Source of the DNA: TM7 phylum sp. oral taxon 348
Lineage (GTDB): Bacteria; Patescibacteriota; Saccharimonadia; Saccharimonadales; Saccharimonadaceae
Direction: 5' to 3'
Length of the DNA: 64,000 bases
Assembly: GCA_007845485.1 (NCBI GenBank)
Contig: SDRW01000002.1
Coordinates: 124,001 to 188,000, forward strand
The position numbers and the translations under genes were made by a program. Of the stretch, positions 8,656 through 17,154 are shown piece by piece. The notes under the pieces were generated by a model. The model did not search any database and had not been told where the DNA came from. It saw only the letters and a list, made by a program, of their open reading frames with translations. Position 1 is the stretch's first letter, and each line of letters begins with the position of its first letter.

Positions 8656-8732
8656 CGGGGTGTGGCGCAGCCTGGTAGCGCGCACCGTTCGGGACGGTGA
8701 GGTCGCTGGTTCAAATCCAGTCACCCCGACCA
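8656..8732 (+). tRNA. tRNA-Pro (CGG)
   Basis: A 77-nt cloverleaf. The acceptor stem CGGGGTG pairs with CACCCCG, the discriminator is A and CCA is encoded. The anticodon stem CACCG/CGGTG closes a loop TTCGGGA, giving anticodon CGG. The T-arm carries GGTTCAAATCC. The sequence closely resembles the bacterial proK type. Confidence 0.96.
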
Positions 8733-8860
8733 TGTTGGATGTTTATCGTATGTCGATCGCCTAGCCCGCTCTCTTTGATTTTTCTTTGTTTATTGGTGTT
8801 TTATTATGTATAATTATTAAATAATAATATTCGTAATTTGTAATATATCGAAAAAGGCTT

Positions 8861-10651
8861 ATGGACTATACTAAAATAACTAGCAAGATTACCTCTGATA
8901 TTAACGACGCTATTATGCGCCTATATCCTGATATGAATATACCAGATGTAACCGTTACTGTGCCAACCCAACTTGATAAAGCTGACTTTGTTTGTGATGT
9001 GGCTTTTCGTTTATCAAAAATTCTCCATACTGCCCCTTATGAGATAGGAGAATCTATTGCTAAAGAGGTAAATAGTATACAATTGCAAGATGGTGATTAC
9101 ACTCTAGAAGCCGCGAGACCTGGTTTTATTAATGTACATCTTACGGATGCGTCTCTTTCTAAAATCCTTATACATATAAACGATACAAATCAAAACTATG
9201 GACGCAATGATATGCTTGCTGGCCAGCGTTGGGTTATTGAACACACTTCGCCAAATCCAAATAAAGCTATGCATATTGGTCATTTAAGGAATAATTTAAT
9301 TGGTATGGCTGTGGCTAATATAGCTGCTTATTGCGGTGCTTCGGTGGTGCGTGATTGTATAGATAATAATAGAGGTATAGCAATTGCTCGGGCAATGTGG
9401 GGATTTTTAAAATGCAAAAAGCGAGACAGTGCTAAGGATGCGACTTTAGTAGATTGGGTAAATAATCCTTCAGCATGGATAACGCCTGAAGAAGAAGGCA
9501 CTAAGCCAGATCATTTTATTGGCACATGTTATATGTATGGCGCTGAAGCTGCAAAAAAGTCGCCAGAAATTGATCAGGAAATAAGGCAAATTGCTCTTGA
9601 TTGGGAAAATGGAGACGCCAATACCTGGAAGTTGTGGAAATTGGCTATAGGCTATGCCCATGATGGTATTAACCAGACGCTTGCCAGAATAGGTAGCCAT
9701 TGGGATTTAGTTTGGCATGAACATGAACACTATAAAGATGGTCGTGGAATGATTTTGGACAATATATCTAAAGGTATATTTAAGAGATTAGAAAACGGGG
9801 CTATTTTAAGTAATTTAAAGTCATACAATTTACCAGATACGATTGTACTTAAATCCGATGGTACGTCGCTTTACATTACGCAAGACATCGCGCTTACAAA
9901 GTTAAAGAAAGAGCATTTTAACGCAGATAAATTATTCTGGGTGGTTGGTCCAGAGCAATCTTTAGCCATGAAGCAAGTTTTCGCGATATGCGAACAACTG
10001 GGTATTGGCAAACTTAGTGATTTTACACACCTCCCCTATGGATTAATTAGTATTGTTGATAAGCAAACTGGCGCTAAAAAGAAAATGAGTTCCCGCGATG
10101 GCAATACTCTTTATATAGATTCTCTTTTGGATGAAGTAAGAGATTCTCTTTTGAATTCTGGCAGAGATTATGATGAAAAAACAGCTGATTTGATCGCGAT
10201 TGATGCTGTAAAATTTGCCGTGCTAAAGCCTTCGCGCAATTCTGATTCTGTTTTAGATATTCAGGAATCAATTAATTTAAAGGGTGATAGCGGGATTTAT
10301 ATTCTTTATACTTTATCGCGTATAAATAGTTTACTTTCTAAATATACTGGTGATTTAACTTTGCCTCAGAGTGAGGAGCTCGCGCTTTCTTCGGAAGAGC
10401 GCAAAGTTGTAATGTTGATGGCTTATTTCCCTAAAAAAATTACCGATGCGCTGGAGTCTTATGCACCGAATATATTGATTGAGTATATTTTAGACATTGC
10501 TCATGTGTTTAATAGCATCTACGCAAAGGAGCAATTTATTAGCGAAGATGTAGCTAATACAAGGAAAAAGCTGTATCTATCTAAATCAATTGCTATCGTG
10601 ATTACGAATGCGCTTAAGTTGCTTGGTATTAAGCCAGTTGATAGAATTTAG
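8861..10651 (+). CDS. argS: Arginyl-tRNA synthetase
   Basis: A 596-residue class I synthetase that charges tRNA-Arg. The HIGH signature lies in EHTSPNPNKAMHIGHLRN, and the KMSKS equivalent is KKMSSRDGNTLY. The N-terminal region before the catalytic domain matches the Arg-tRNA-synthetase-specific additional domain, and the C-terminal helical region is the anticodon-binding DALR domain (SGIYILYTLSRINSLL). A weak Shine-Dalgarno (AAAAAGG) precedes the ATG. Length is normal for the family. It stands alone downstream of tRNA-Pro. Confidence 0.95.
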   Translation: MDYTKITSKITSDINDAIMRLYPDMNIPDVTVTVPTQLDKADFVCDVAFRLSKILHTAPYEIGESIAKEVNSIQLQDGDYTLEAARPGFINVHLTDASLSKILIHINDTNQNYGRNDMLAGQRWVIEHTSPNPNKAMHIGHLRNNLIGMAVANIAAYCGASVVRDCIDNNRGIAIARAMWGFLKCKKRDSAKDATLVDWVNNPSAWITPEEEGTKPDHFIGTCYMYGAEAAKKSPEIDQEIRQIALDWENGDANTWKLWKLAIGYAHDGINQTLARIGSHWDLVWHEHEHYKDGRGMILDNISKGIFKRLENGAILSNLKSYNLPDTIVLKSDGTSLYITQDIALTKLKKEHFNADKLFWVVGPEQSLAMKQVFAICEQLGIGKLSDFTHLPYGLISIVDKQTGAKKKMSSRDGNTLYIDSLLDEVRDSLLNSGRDYDEKTADLIAIDAVKFAVLKPSRNSDSVLDIQESINLKGDSGIYILYTLSRINSLLSKYTGDLTLPQSEELALSSEERKVVMLMAYFPKKITDALESYAPNILIEYILDIAHVFNSIYAKEQFISEDVANTRKKLYLSKSIAIVITNALKLLGIKPVDRI

Positions 10652-10785
10652 TGACAATCTTTGGAATTAAATTCTACCATAATCTAATTGATATCATATC
10701 AATATGACGAGTGTAATTCATAAATTGAATGTTTGTTTAATGATTTAAACTTTTTCTGGAAGTTGCTACGTGCTACACTTGGGCT

Positions 10786-11283
10786 ATGAAGAAAGCTATT
10801 ATTGTTGCTTATGATAGGAATCGCGCTATTGGTCGGGGTGGTGATTTGCCGTGGGGGCGCAGCTTGCCAGCGGATTTGGTGTATTTCAAGCAGCTGACAA
10901 AGGGCGGTGGTATTATTATGGGGCGCAGGACTTTTGAGTCAATTGGCTCGAGACCTCTGTTGAATCGTAAAAATATCGTCATTTCCTCACGACCGACTGG
11001 TGTTGAAGGTGTGCTAACGGTGATGAATCTGTCTAGTGCCTTGGCGTTGTCGCACTATTCGACATTTATTATTGGTGGCGCTCGCGTTTACGCTGACGCA
11101 CTGGAGACGCCAGAGATTGACACCATCTACGCTACGGAAATTGACGCTTTATTTCCAGGCGCTGACATATTTTTCCCAGAAATCGATATGAGTATTTGGC
11201 AAGAAACTAGCCGTGTTTGTCATCCTGCCGACGCTGACAATGCCTATGATTTTGATTTTGTGATATATAAGCGAGTTTCTTAA
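10786..11283 (+). CDS. folA: Dihydrofolate reductase
   Basis: A 165-residue protein matching the family throughout: IIVAYDRNRAIGRGGDLPW near the N-terminus, MGRRTFESIG for cofactor binding, and the FIIGGARVYADAL motif. It reduces dihydrofolate to tetrahydrofolate with NADPH. It lies convergent to thyA, whose product generates dihydrofolate, so the two complete the thymidylate cycle. TACACT preceded by TG lies 6 nt before the ATG (10774-10779), predicting a leaderless transcript. Confidence 0.94.
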   Translation: MKKAIIVAYDRNRAIGRGGDLPWGRSLPADLVYFKQLTKGGGIIMGRRTFESIGSRPLLNRKNIVISSRPTGVEGVLTVMNLSSALALSHYSTFIIGGARVYADALETPEIDTIYATEIDALFPGADIFFPEIDMSIWQETSRVCHPADADNAYDFDFVIYKRVS

Positions 11284-11340
11284 TCCATTGCCTGTTATTG
11301 ATAAAGAATGGTATTTAGTTTTGTCTCATCGCGCCCAATA

Positions 11341-12273
11341 TCACACTGCAATTGGCGCTTTTATTGGTGAATGGCTCTCGTAACCCTCTAATCGGATATC
11401 CTTAATCGTGAAATCATCAATATTCTTAATGTCAGGATTGAGCCATAATCTTGGCAGCGGTAGCGGATCACGAGATAGTTGCTCGTCGACTTGCTTGTGG
11501 TGATTATTATAAATATGCGCGCTATTCAAGGTATGAATAAACTCACCCGGCTGTTTGCCGGTTACTTGGGCGATCATCGAAAGTAATAGTGCGTAACTAG
11601 CAATGTTAAACGGTACACCTAGGAATATATCTGCCGAGCGCTGTGTCAATGCCAGATCCAGTTTCTCGCCATTCTCATCTGGCCGAACATTAAACTGAAA
11701 CATAGTATGGCACGGCGGCAGCCCGCCCGAACGCACGATTTCGTCAATTTCCGCTACATTCCAGGCGCTGACGATGTTGCGCCGCGACGTTGGATTATTC
11801 TTTATCATATCGATGGCGTTTTGGATCTGGTCAATCGTCCCGCCCTTACCGTCCGGCCATTTGCGCCACTGCACGCCGTACACTGGACCTAAATCGCCCC
11901 ACTCCTCGGCAAACGCATGATCGGTCGCAATCCGCCCGATAAATTGTTTCATGCCAGCGCACCATTCGTCGCCGTTGATTTCTGGAATTCTCTGACCAGT
12001 TTTCTCTAGATAGTTCTTGTACGGCCACTCATCCCAAATATGCACGCCATTTTGTGCCAGGTACTCAATATTGCCTGTTCCTTTTAAGAACCACAAGAGT
12101 TCATGTGCCACGCTATTGAAGTACAATTTCTTGGTGGTCACTGCTGGAAAACCGTCCCCTAAATTGTATCGCGTCTGCGCACCAAACATTTCAGTTGTGC
12201 CGGTGCCAGTGCGGTCGCCTTTCTGGATGCCGTTGTCGCGGACGTATCGTAATATATCTAAGTACTGCCTCAT
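11341..12273 (-). CDS. thyA: Thymidylate synthase
   Basis: About 310 residues. Contains the active-site Cys in [14 protein letters not shown], the [20 protein letters not shown] segment and the phosphate-binding RTGTGT near the N-terminus. It converts dUMP to dTMP using methylene-tetrahydrofolate. The ATG at 12273 (MRQYLDIL) is chosen because AGGAAAGGTGAT precedes it directly; the frame remains open upstream. Convergent with folA across a 57-nt gap with no clear hairpin. Confidence 0.96.
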   Translation of the reverse strand: MRQYLDILRYVRDNGIQKGDRTGTGTTEMFGAQTRYNLGDGFPAVTTKKLYFNSVAHELLWFLKGTGNIEYLAQNGVHIWDEWPYKNYLEKTGQRIPEINGDEWCAGMKQFIGRIATDHAFAEEWGDLGPVYGVQWRKWPDGKGGTIDQIQNAIDMIKNNPTSRRNIVSAWNVAEIDEIVRSGGLPPCHTMFQFNVRPDENGEKLDLALTQRSADIFLGVPFNIASYALLLSMIAQVTGKQPGEFIHTLNSAHIYNNHHKQVDEQLSRDPLPLPRLWLNPDIKNIDDFTIKDIRLEGYESHSPIKAPIAV

Positions 12274-12310
12274 ATCACCTTTCCTAATGTTATCTATTAT
12301 GACGATGTTT

Positions 12311-12632
12311 TTATAAAACCACAAATAGAGATGAAAATAAATAAAAGTTGTCTTTTAGTGCCGTAATCATAGCTTCCTCTTCAAGTACAACCGCCATCCC
12401 CTCTAATATTATGCCATCAAAAATTGTCTCTGCATATTCTGGAACTTTCTCCCAGCGTAAAGAATGTGCCAACTCATGACACATTGTCTCAAAGAGAAAG
12501 TCCTCGTTAACTTAGTATGATGAAACGCGAGTTATATGTTCTTTCTGCAATCCTATCTTCGGTAATGGTTGGTAATAAGAAAGATGGGGCAACCACGACT
12601 ATGTCGACATCGTAATTGAATTGTTGAAACAT
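12311..12632 (-). pseudogene. Frameshifted DUF2268-like zinc protease remnant
   Basis: Minus-strand reading gives VDIVVVAPSFLLP and TYNSRFIILS, then a stop. One frame over, the protein resumes with EDFLFETMCHELAHSLRW and later LEGMAVVLEEEA. HELAH is a zinc motif, and the spacing to the EGMA segment matches the DUF2268 predicted Zn-protease family as I know it. The shift occurs in CTAAGTTAACG at about 12505. The N-terminal half of a normal family member is missing too, so this is decayed. It lies just upstream of thyA. Confidence 0.6.
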
Positions 12633-12660
12633 TTTTGAAATAATTTAAGACATAGTACGG

Positions 12661-12843
12661 CTATGTGGGTCTTTGCGGTTTGACCTCACAAAAGCAGCCC
12701 GCCACCACTTGGATGACGCTTCGTATAAAATTCTCAACATTACTGACACCCGCTGGTGCAGCTAGGGCTACATTCGCCAACACAAATGGCGCTCCAACCA
12801 CGATAAATATTGCCGCCAAACAATATGTTTTTCTTGATACCAT
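12661..12843 (-). CDS. Small signal-peptide protein, possibly truncated TrbC/VirB2-like
   Basis: A 60-residue ORF with a good Shine-Dalgarno (AAAGGGAG) and a clear signal peptide or membrane segment (IFIVVGAPFVLANVALAAPAG). It continues with VENFIRSVIQVVAG, reminiscent of the first helix of VirB2/TrbC pilin-like proteins. A hydrophilic tail without a second membrane helix then ends it, so the 3' end may be replaced or frameshifted. Assignment is weak. The opposite-strand ORF here is judged a shadow. Confidence 0.4.
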   Translation of the reverse strand: MVSRKTYCLAAIFIVVGAPFVLANVALAAPAGVSNVENFIRSVIQVVAGCFCEVKPQRPT

Positions 12844-13092
12844 AAACTCCCTTTCACCAGAGCGTGAACTTTGTGTTTACCTCTGTTATTTTTACGTTAG
12901 CAGGCATCATTTTACTTGGCAAGACGGCACTTAAAAGTCTGCTGCGACAGCAATAGTTTGTTAGTTTCTGAAAGGTTTGCTAGATTTATAGAGGTGTAGC
13001 TAGGTTTTAGTTTTAGTAAATAAACGAACTTGCCAAAAATGATGTTTTCCCGCTAACTTTACACCAATAAAAATTACAAGTAAAATAAAAAC

Positions 13093-13326
13093 ATGAGCAA
13101 ACTAAAATCCGAAAAGGTTGTTATATCTTCGCCGCTATCGTTTAGTGGTTCGGCAAAACGTATTTGGAAAATCACGGACGTAGATAATCCGGCTATGAAA
13201 GTGTTGCTTAGTTTGGTGGCTGCTGCGCTCATTCCGTTTGCTTGGATTTTTGTGGCGTTTTGGTATGTGTTGAAGATTGTTTTTAGTATTGTTTTTGAAT
13301 TTCCGTCCATTATCGGTTACGGTTAA
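13093..13326 (+). CDS. Small membrane protein, 77 aa
   Basis: A 77-residue protein with a hydrophilic N-terminus (about 35 residues) and a long hydrophobic stretch, VLLSLVAAALIPFAWIFVAFWYVLKIVFSIVF, which could span the membrane once or as a hairpin. No known family. It stands alone between remnants. No strong Shine-Dalgarno is visible. Confidence 0.5.
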   Translation: MSKLKSEKVVISSPLSFSGSAKRIWKITDVDNPAMKVLLSLVAAALIPFAWIFVAFWYVLKIVFSIVFEFPSIIGYG

Positions 13327-13406
13327 TGCGGCGGAGTAGTTGTAAGTAAAAATAAGCAAAATTGCGACACCGCGAAGTGCTGGAAGCGATAGAGAAAAAG
13401 CGTAAC

Positions 13407-13697
13407 TTATAATCGCCGCAGTACGGTCACGCGTTTCTTGTCGTAGGTTTTCTGGGACTTGTGCAGAGCTTCAGAATGAGAATCAAACCATGTAGTTATA
13501 TCGCCTGTTAGTTTTAATAATTCGAGACCGGTTTTCGTTAATTCATACTCAACCCGCGGCGGAATCGTCGGATAGAAAAAGCGCCGGACGATGCCGGCGC
13601 GTTCTAGCTGCTTGAGGTGAATAAAGTATGCGCCTCTACCGCTGCGCCTACGTTCGTCTATTATGGCTTTAACTGTCTCTTTGGGTAGTGAGCGTTT
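13407..13697 (-). pseudogene. HxlR-type winged-helix regulator remnant
   Basis: The minus strand encodes HLKQLERAGIVRRFFYPTIP followed by PRVEYELTKTGLELL, which matches the wing and C-terminal part of HxlR-family regulators. The frame opens directly after an in-frame TAA with no plausible start. The usual N-terminal cysteine and GGKW region is absent, so the gene is truncated. Regulators of this type usually control a neighbouring gene, but none nearby is an obvious target. Confidence 0.6.
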
Positions 13698-13712
13698 TTA
13701 ATTGGCGCTGAG

Positions 13713-13793
13713 CTAAAGGTTGGTATATTTGCATTCCATCGCAAATCTAGCCCGTCTAGCTTTGGGCGCATGCGGATTGCTACAATATGACAT
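13713..13793 (-). other. 26-codon ORF, possible transposase N-terminus remnant
   Basis: Short minus-strand frame starting MSYCSNPHAPKARRARFAME and ending at a stop 26 codons in. The Asn-Pro-x-Ala-Pro-x-x-Arg-Arg start recalls short helix-turn-helix proteins of integrases that I have seen in related genomes, but the match is too short to assert. Confidence 0.2.
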
Positions 13794-13844
13794 AGCAGCT
13801 ATTCTCCTGATTATTTTTCCAACTTTCAGTTTAGAATAGCTGCT
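13794..13844. repeat. 11-bp perfect inverted repeat with 29-nt loop
   Basis: AGCAGCTATTC (13794-13804) and its complement GAATAGCTGCT (13834-13844), followed on the plus strand by TTTTTA. It abuts the 26-codon minus-strand ORF. It could be a weak terminator or the end of a lost mobile element. Confidence 0.5.
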
Positions 13845-13944
13845 TTTTATATGCAACATTAGGCGGGAGTGCAGCGAAGGTGTTGAGCTGTTACGTTAAT
13901 ATTGACTAATCACTGTACAGTAGTCTACAATTAGCTCATGGATT

Positions 13945-14121
13945 ATGGATTATCATAAGCTATTTCAATCACAAGAAGTTCAACAACTAGCAAATACTAT
14001 GTGTGACATTGCCGCAGAATGCTGGAATTTGGGACTGTCTGACTCAACAGGGTTTAGTATAAGCGCAAAGATTCCAAACACTCCGGCTATACTGGTCGAT
14101 AAATCTGGCACTTTATCGTGA
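13945..14121 (+). CDS. Short ORF resembling the N-terminus of class II aldolase/adducin proteins
   Basis: A 58-residue ORF starting at the second of two nearby ATGs. The stretch LANTMCDIAAECWNLGL followed by a Ser-Gly-Phe-Ser-Ile-Ser and a Lys-Ser-Gly loosely matches the start of class II aldolase/adducin domains, which normally run to about 200 residues. Here the frame stops. It overlaps the GTG start of the next gene (GTGA), a sign of translational coupling, so it may be a genuine small upstream gene instead of a fragment. Low certainty on identity. Confidence 0.4.
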   Translation: MDYHKLFQSQEVQQLANTMCDIAAECWNLGLSDSTGFSISAKIPNTPAILVDKSGTLS

Positions 14122-14861
14122 TTCTATTCAAACCGACCCGACCAATAAGTCTTTCGAATTTAAATATTCGCTCAGCCTCTAAACTTGCGAGCGAAATTCC
14201 AGACGATGCGCAGAAACAAATTGACAATCTTTGGAATATTGAACTTGATAAAGCCAAGCACGAAGGTAAAATTTTATTTGATAGCAGTGTATGGTCGTTT
14301 CATAATGCTCTGCAAAAAGATGATAAATTAATCTTACAGCTAGGTAAAGTTTCGTATAGCGTGCGCCATATCGCAAAGCAGCATCCGCAAATTGCTACAA
14401 AAATCGGCAAGCAAAAAGCAACCTTCACTCACGTATTTTTAAAGCTTAGCGATGATAATTATGTCTTTTTGCAGCGCTCAAATCATTTTGCGACAGATTT
14501 GAAAGTTTCATTCGTAGGCGGGTCGTTTACCGCTGGGCAGAGTTTGATAGATCATATATCAGAAGAACTTCAAGAAGAAGTTGGCTTGAAATATGAAAGC
14601 TTGAGTAAAAGTAAACTTTTGGGTGTATACGAAAATGAATTTGGCAATTGCGGTATAGTAGTTTTCGCTGAATTATCCATAGATAAGGAGGCTATGAATG
14701 AGCATTTTAATACCTGGGTGCGCTCAATAGATAAGCCAGAAGCCACAGGCTTAATATTCGTGCATAAATCAGAAATGAAAGACTTCTTTGGCAAAGAAAT
14801 GGTGCGATATATAGACGCGTTAAATTTGTTAAATGAGGTATTACAAGACAGTTTCATATAG
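14118..14861 (+). CDS. Nudix-domain protein with extra N-terminal region
   Basis: A 247-residue protein. Residues about 95-240 form a Nudix-like domain with a modified box, GGSFTAGQSLIDHISEE then LQEEVGL: the terminal Glu-Glu metal ligands are kept but the canonical Arg is replaced. Residues 1-95 are a separate alpha/beta region seen in some larger Nudix proteins that act on nucleotide sugars; I do not assign a substrate. The GTG start overlaps the preceding short ORF by four bases. Confidence 0.7.
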   Translation: MILFKPTRPISLSNLNIRSASKLASEIPDDAQKQIDNLWNIELDKAKHEGKILFDSSVWSFHNALQKDDKLILQLGKVSYSVRHIAKQHPQIATKIGKQKATFTHVFLKLSDDNYVFLQRSNHFATDLKVSFVGGSFTAGQSLIDHISEELQEEVGLKYESLSKSKLLGVYENEFGNCGIVVFAELSIDKEAMNEHFNTWVRSIDKPEATGLIFVHKSEMKDFFGKEMVRYIDALNLLNEVLQDSFI

Positions 14862-14870
14862 TGCGACCCT

Positions 14871-15401
14871 CTAGAACATATCAAGCACCTTATTGTGAAT
14901 CACTGTATAAACTTGTGCGTAATCATACCAACTAAATTCCCCCTCCGCTCCTTTATACCAAAGACTAGGGCTTAGTTTCCTGTAGCTGTCTATTAGTCTT
15001 TCTAGGTCTTGGCCTTTATATTTAATTATCTGCTTTACGTCGTCACCCGGGTTTACGGGAGCAGATTCAATATTTGCACATACTAAATATGTGTCATTGT
15101 TGTAAGCATTGCCATCACAGTCGATGGCTCGTATACTAAATTTAGTCTTTATGTGTATTTTATCTTTATGTATAGCAACCCCAGTTTCTTCCAACAACTC
15201 CCGACACGCAGCATCTTTGATATTCTCTCCTTCGTCTACACCCCCTCCAAGTAACCTGACTATTCCGGGTGGATAGAAATCGGGTTTTGCTCCTAGTAGT
15301 AGATTATGACTATCGTCAAAGGCTGCTACTAGTACACATCTGTTGCGATATAAGTTGCCAAAAGGCTTAGATATTTTTATTTTTATGCTTTCTTCGTTCA
15401 T
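14871..15401 (-). CDS. Nudix hydrolase
   Basis: A 176-residue protein with a canonical Nudix box (GGGVDEGENIKDAACRE then LLEETG). AAGGGGGTAG just upstream of the ATG is the ribosome-binding site. Convergent with the preceding Nudix-like gene, with 9 nt between stops. The two are different subtypes, not recent duplicates. Substrate unknown. Confidence 0.88.
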   Translation of the reverse strand: MNEESIKIKISKPFGNLYRNRCVLVAAFDDSHNLLLGAKPDFYPPGIVRLLGGGVDEGENIKDAACRELLEETGVAIHKDKIHIKTKFSIRAIDCDGNAYNNDTYLVCANIESAPVNPGDDVKQIIKYKGQDLERLIDSYRKLSPSLWYKGAEGEFSWYDYAQVYTVIHNKVLDMF

Positions 15402-15536
15402 ACTACCCCCTTATCAAACGACTATTTAATTTCATCACCTAAAGATTGTCTGACTGAACTGATATTTTTACCACATACCTCAGGTTGATAATCGGTTAAT
15501 ATTTGGCTAATTGTATGAGCCAAGAGCTCAAGTTCG

Positions 15537-15743
15537 CTAGAATCTATACCCCTGTTTCACGGTGTCGCCGCCACTTTTCGCCAACAACACCTCGGACAGC
15601 TCAATGTCGGGCGTGTCGAGAGGGGTGAATCCGTAGAGTTCATAAGTCGTCTTGATGATATCAAGTAGCCTATTGAACTCAATCTGGTCTTCTGGTGTGT
15701 ACTCAGGGAATCCGCTAGGAATCCTGGGTTTAACAATGGTCAT
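15537..15743 (-). pseudogene. Truncated histidyl-tRNA synthetase (HisS) N-terminal fragment
   Basis: A 68-codon frame with a good start signal (AAGAAAGGACACCAG before ATG). It reads PEYTPEDQIEFNRLLDIIKT, then ELYGFTPLDTPDIE, LLAKSGGDTVKQGYRF and a stop. This is the HisS/HisZ N-terminus through the first part of motif 1, so about 350 residues are missing. Beyond the stop a shifted frame continues for about 39 codons (to 15422) with LLAHTISQILTDYQPE, which does not look like HisS, indicating a junction with another gene. The presence of a histidine-related remnant beside a histidine-regulated hisG supports a once larger island. Confidence 0.7.
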
Positions 15744-15864
15744 CTGGTGTCCTTTCTTAATCTGCTAGCGACGGAACTCTAAACACTCCATCACTATAAT
15801 ACGGCATTGTAAACTATTCCCAATTATAACACAAGCAAGAGTATTATAATTAGTTATAGATCTA

Positions 15865-15893
15865 TTGACAACACGGTAATCTATTGCTATTGT
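15865..15893 (+). promoter_or_regulatory. Sigma-70-type promoter of the DapF-like gene
   Basis: TTGACA (15865-15870), 17-nt spacer, TATTGT (15888-15893). The transcript would have a leader of about 35 nt carrying the Shine-Dalgarno TTTAGGAGGAGC before the ATG at 15934. Confidence 0.7.
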
Positions 15894-15933
15894 GAAATTG
15901 AAATTGGTCGAAAACTAGAGTTTAGGAGGAGCA

Positions 15934-16695
15934 ATGACCAAAAAGCAAACTCTCATCACCGCTGCAGGAGGCAACGGTACAGCCATTGAGATTCTTGATC
16001 AGGCGCTGACGCGTAAGGAATATGAGTCTCGTGGTAAAGCACTCGAGAGCGACTTTGCTGCTGATGGTGTTGAACAAGCTGGGTTTTTAATCCCGAGCGA
16101 TCGACACTTCGAGATGGCTGGCGGCGAGTTCTGTGGCAACGCTACACGTTCAGCCGCAGTTGCGCTATACAAAGGATACAGAGAGAGCAGCCTGTCTTTC
16201 ACTGTCTCAGGTTTTGCCGGGACAGTGAACGCTTCAGTCAAACCCTTGACTGAAAAGACATTCTTCGTTGAAGCTACCTTCCCTGAAATGGTAGCGAAGA
16301 TGAAGTCAGCAAAACTAAGAGACGGCACGCCCGTCTCGATAGTTGACCTCGGTGGTATCGTGCATGTCGTCATTGAAGGAGAATTCCCCAAAGACGAAAA
16401 AACGTATACTGCCGCACACCGCCAAATTGTTGACCAGTTTGGCTTGCATGAGCGCGACGCTGTTGGTGTCGTGTGGTTCCAGCGAGAGTCTAACGAGGCG
16501 GTCATCATTCACCCTGTAGTATGGGTACGCGCCGTCGATACGTTCTACTATGAGTCGTCCTGCGGCTCGGGAACGATCGCAGTAGGAAGAGTGACGGGTA
16601 GCTCTTCAATCGTCCAGCCGACCGGGAAGCCAATCTCGGCGGAGATCACAGAGAGTGGGATCACTCTCTCGAGCGAGATGGAGGTTGTCTGTTGA
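15934..16695 (+). CDS. DapF-fold amino-acid racemase/epimerase, possibly histidine racemase
   Basis: A 253-residue protein with two diaminopimelate-epimerase-type catalytic cysteines: Cys67 in GGEFCGNATR and Cys210 in YESSCGSGT. The two-base mechanism of this fold uses such a pair, one per domain. Sequence between them is not typical DapF, and no lysine or DAP pathway genes are nearby. A related branch (CntK of staphylopine synthesis) racemises histidine, and a histidine T-box, hisG and a HisS remnant lie within 3 kb, so histidine is a candidate substrate by context only. Base composition is clearly more GC-rich than neighbours, suggesting transfer. Confidence 0.7.
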   Translation: MTKKQTLITAAGGNGTAIEILDQALTRKEYESRGKALESDFAADGVEQAGFLIPSDRHFEMAGGEFCGNATRSAAVALYKGYRESSLSFTVSGFAGTVNASVKPLTEKTFFVEATFPEMVAKMKSAKLRDGTPVSIVDLGGIVHVVIEGEFPKDEKTYTAAHRQIVDQFGLHERDAVGVVWFQRESNEAVIIHPVVWVRAVDTFYYESSCGSGTIAVGRVTGSSSIVQPTGKPISAEITESGITLSSEMEVVC

Positions 16696-17021
16696 GAGAC
16701 AGGCTTCGGTGTGGAATTGCCACGCCGCAAACACTTGACATATCGGGATTCATCAGTACGTACAAAGAGGCCTTCGGGGGTCCTCCGTACTTTGAGGAAT
16801 ACACCGATTGCGAGATCTATGAGGGAGTAATCGCTCCCCGTATGAGGTCTGGCGCGATTCCCGTCAGTCAACAGCAGGACGTATCGTCTACCGAGCAGGC
16901 CACAGAAAACCATACTCAATCTCTATAAAGAATTTATCTTTGGGGAGATTGCATGGCGTCTGCAAGGAAGATCGAAGAGATACGGCACCAGAAGAATTAC
17001 CCGCTCCTCGAAAGTCAATAG
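16692..17021 (+). pseudogene. GNAT acetyltransferase remnant with internal deletion
   Basis: Starts at a TTG overlapping the stop of the DapF-like gene. The first part (ISGFISTYKEAFGGPPYFEE then PRMRSG) matches the N-terminus of a GNAT acetyltransferase subfamily. It then jumps to EQDV-like QQQDVSSTEQATENHTQSL, which looks like the family C-terminus; the acetyl-CoA-binding core is missing. After an in-frame TAA the same frame continues RIYLWGD, again consistent with the C-terminus. So it carries a core deletion plus a nonsense change. GC content matches the upstream racemase, so both arrived together. Confidence 0.5.
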
Positions 17022-17038
17022 GACAGCTTCAGACCCGA

Positions 17039-17128
17039 GACATCTTCTTGCAAGATGTCCAACCAATGCCGGTGAGGTCGGTATCCGGCAAAGCGGGTGG
17101 AGATTGTATAGACATAATCTCCACCCGC
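17039..17128. terminator. Cluster of hairpins between convergent genes
   Basis: Two clear stems: ACATCTT/AAGATGT near 17040-17060, and a perfect 13-bp stem GCGGGTGGAGATT (17093-17105) with its complement (17116-17128). No T-run follows on the plus strand. It lies between the GNAT remnant and the end of the VanX-like gene and may act as a barrier to convergent transcription. Confidence 0.4.
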
Positions 17129-17154
17129 ATGAATCCCTGAAAGAAATGTAATTA

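Noticed and set aside
12665-12934. 89-codon plus-strand ORF
   Set aside because: Antisense to the minus-strand ORF with a clear Shine-Dalgarno and signal peptide; no start signal of its own.
16940-17140. 66-codon plus-strand ORF
   Set aside because: Runs through the GNAT remnant in another frame and across the hairpin cluster; no start signal.
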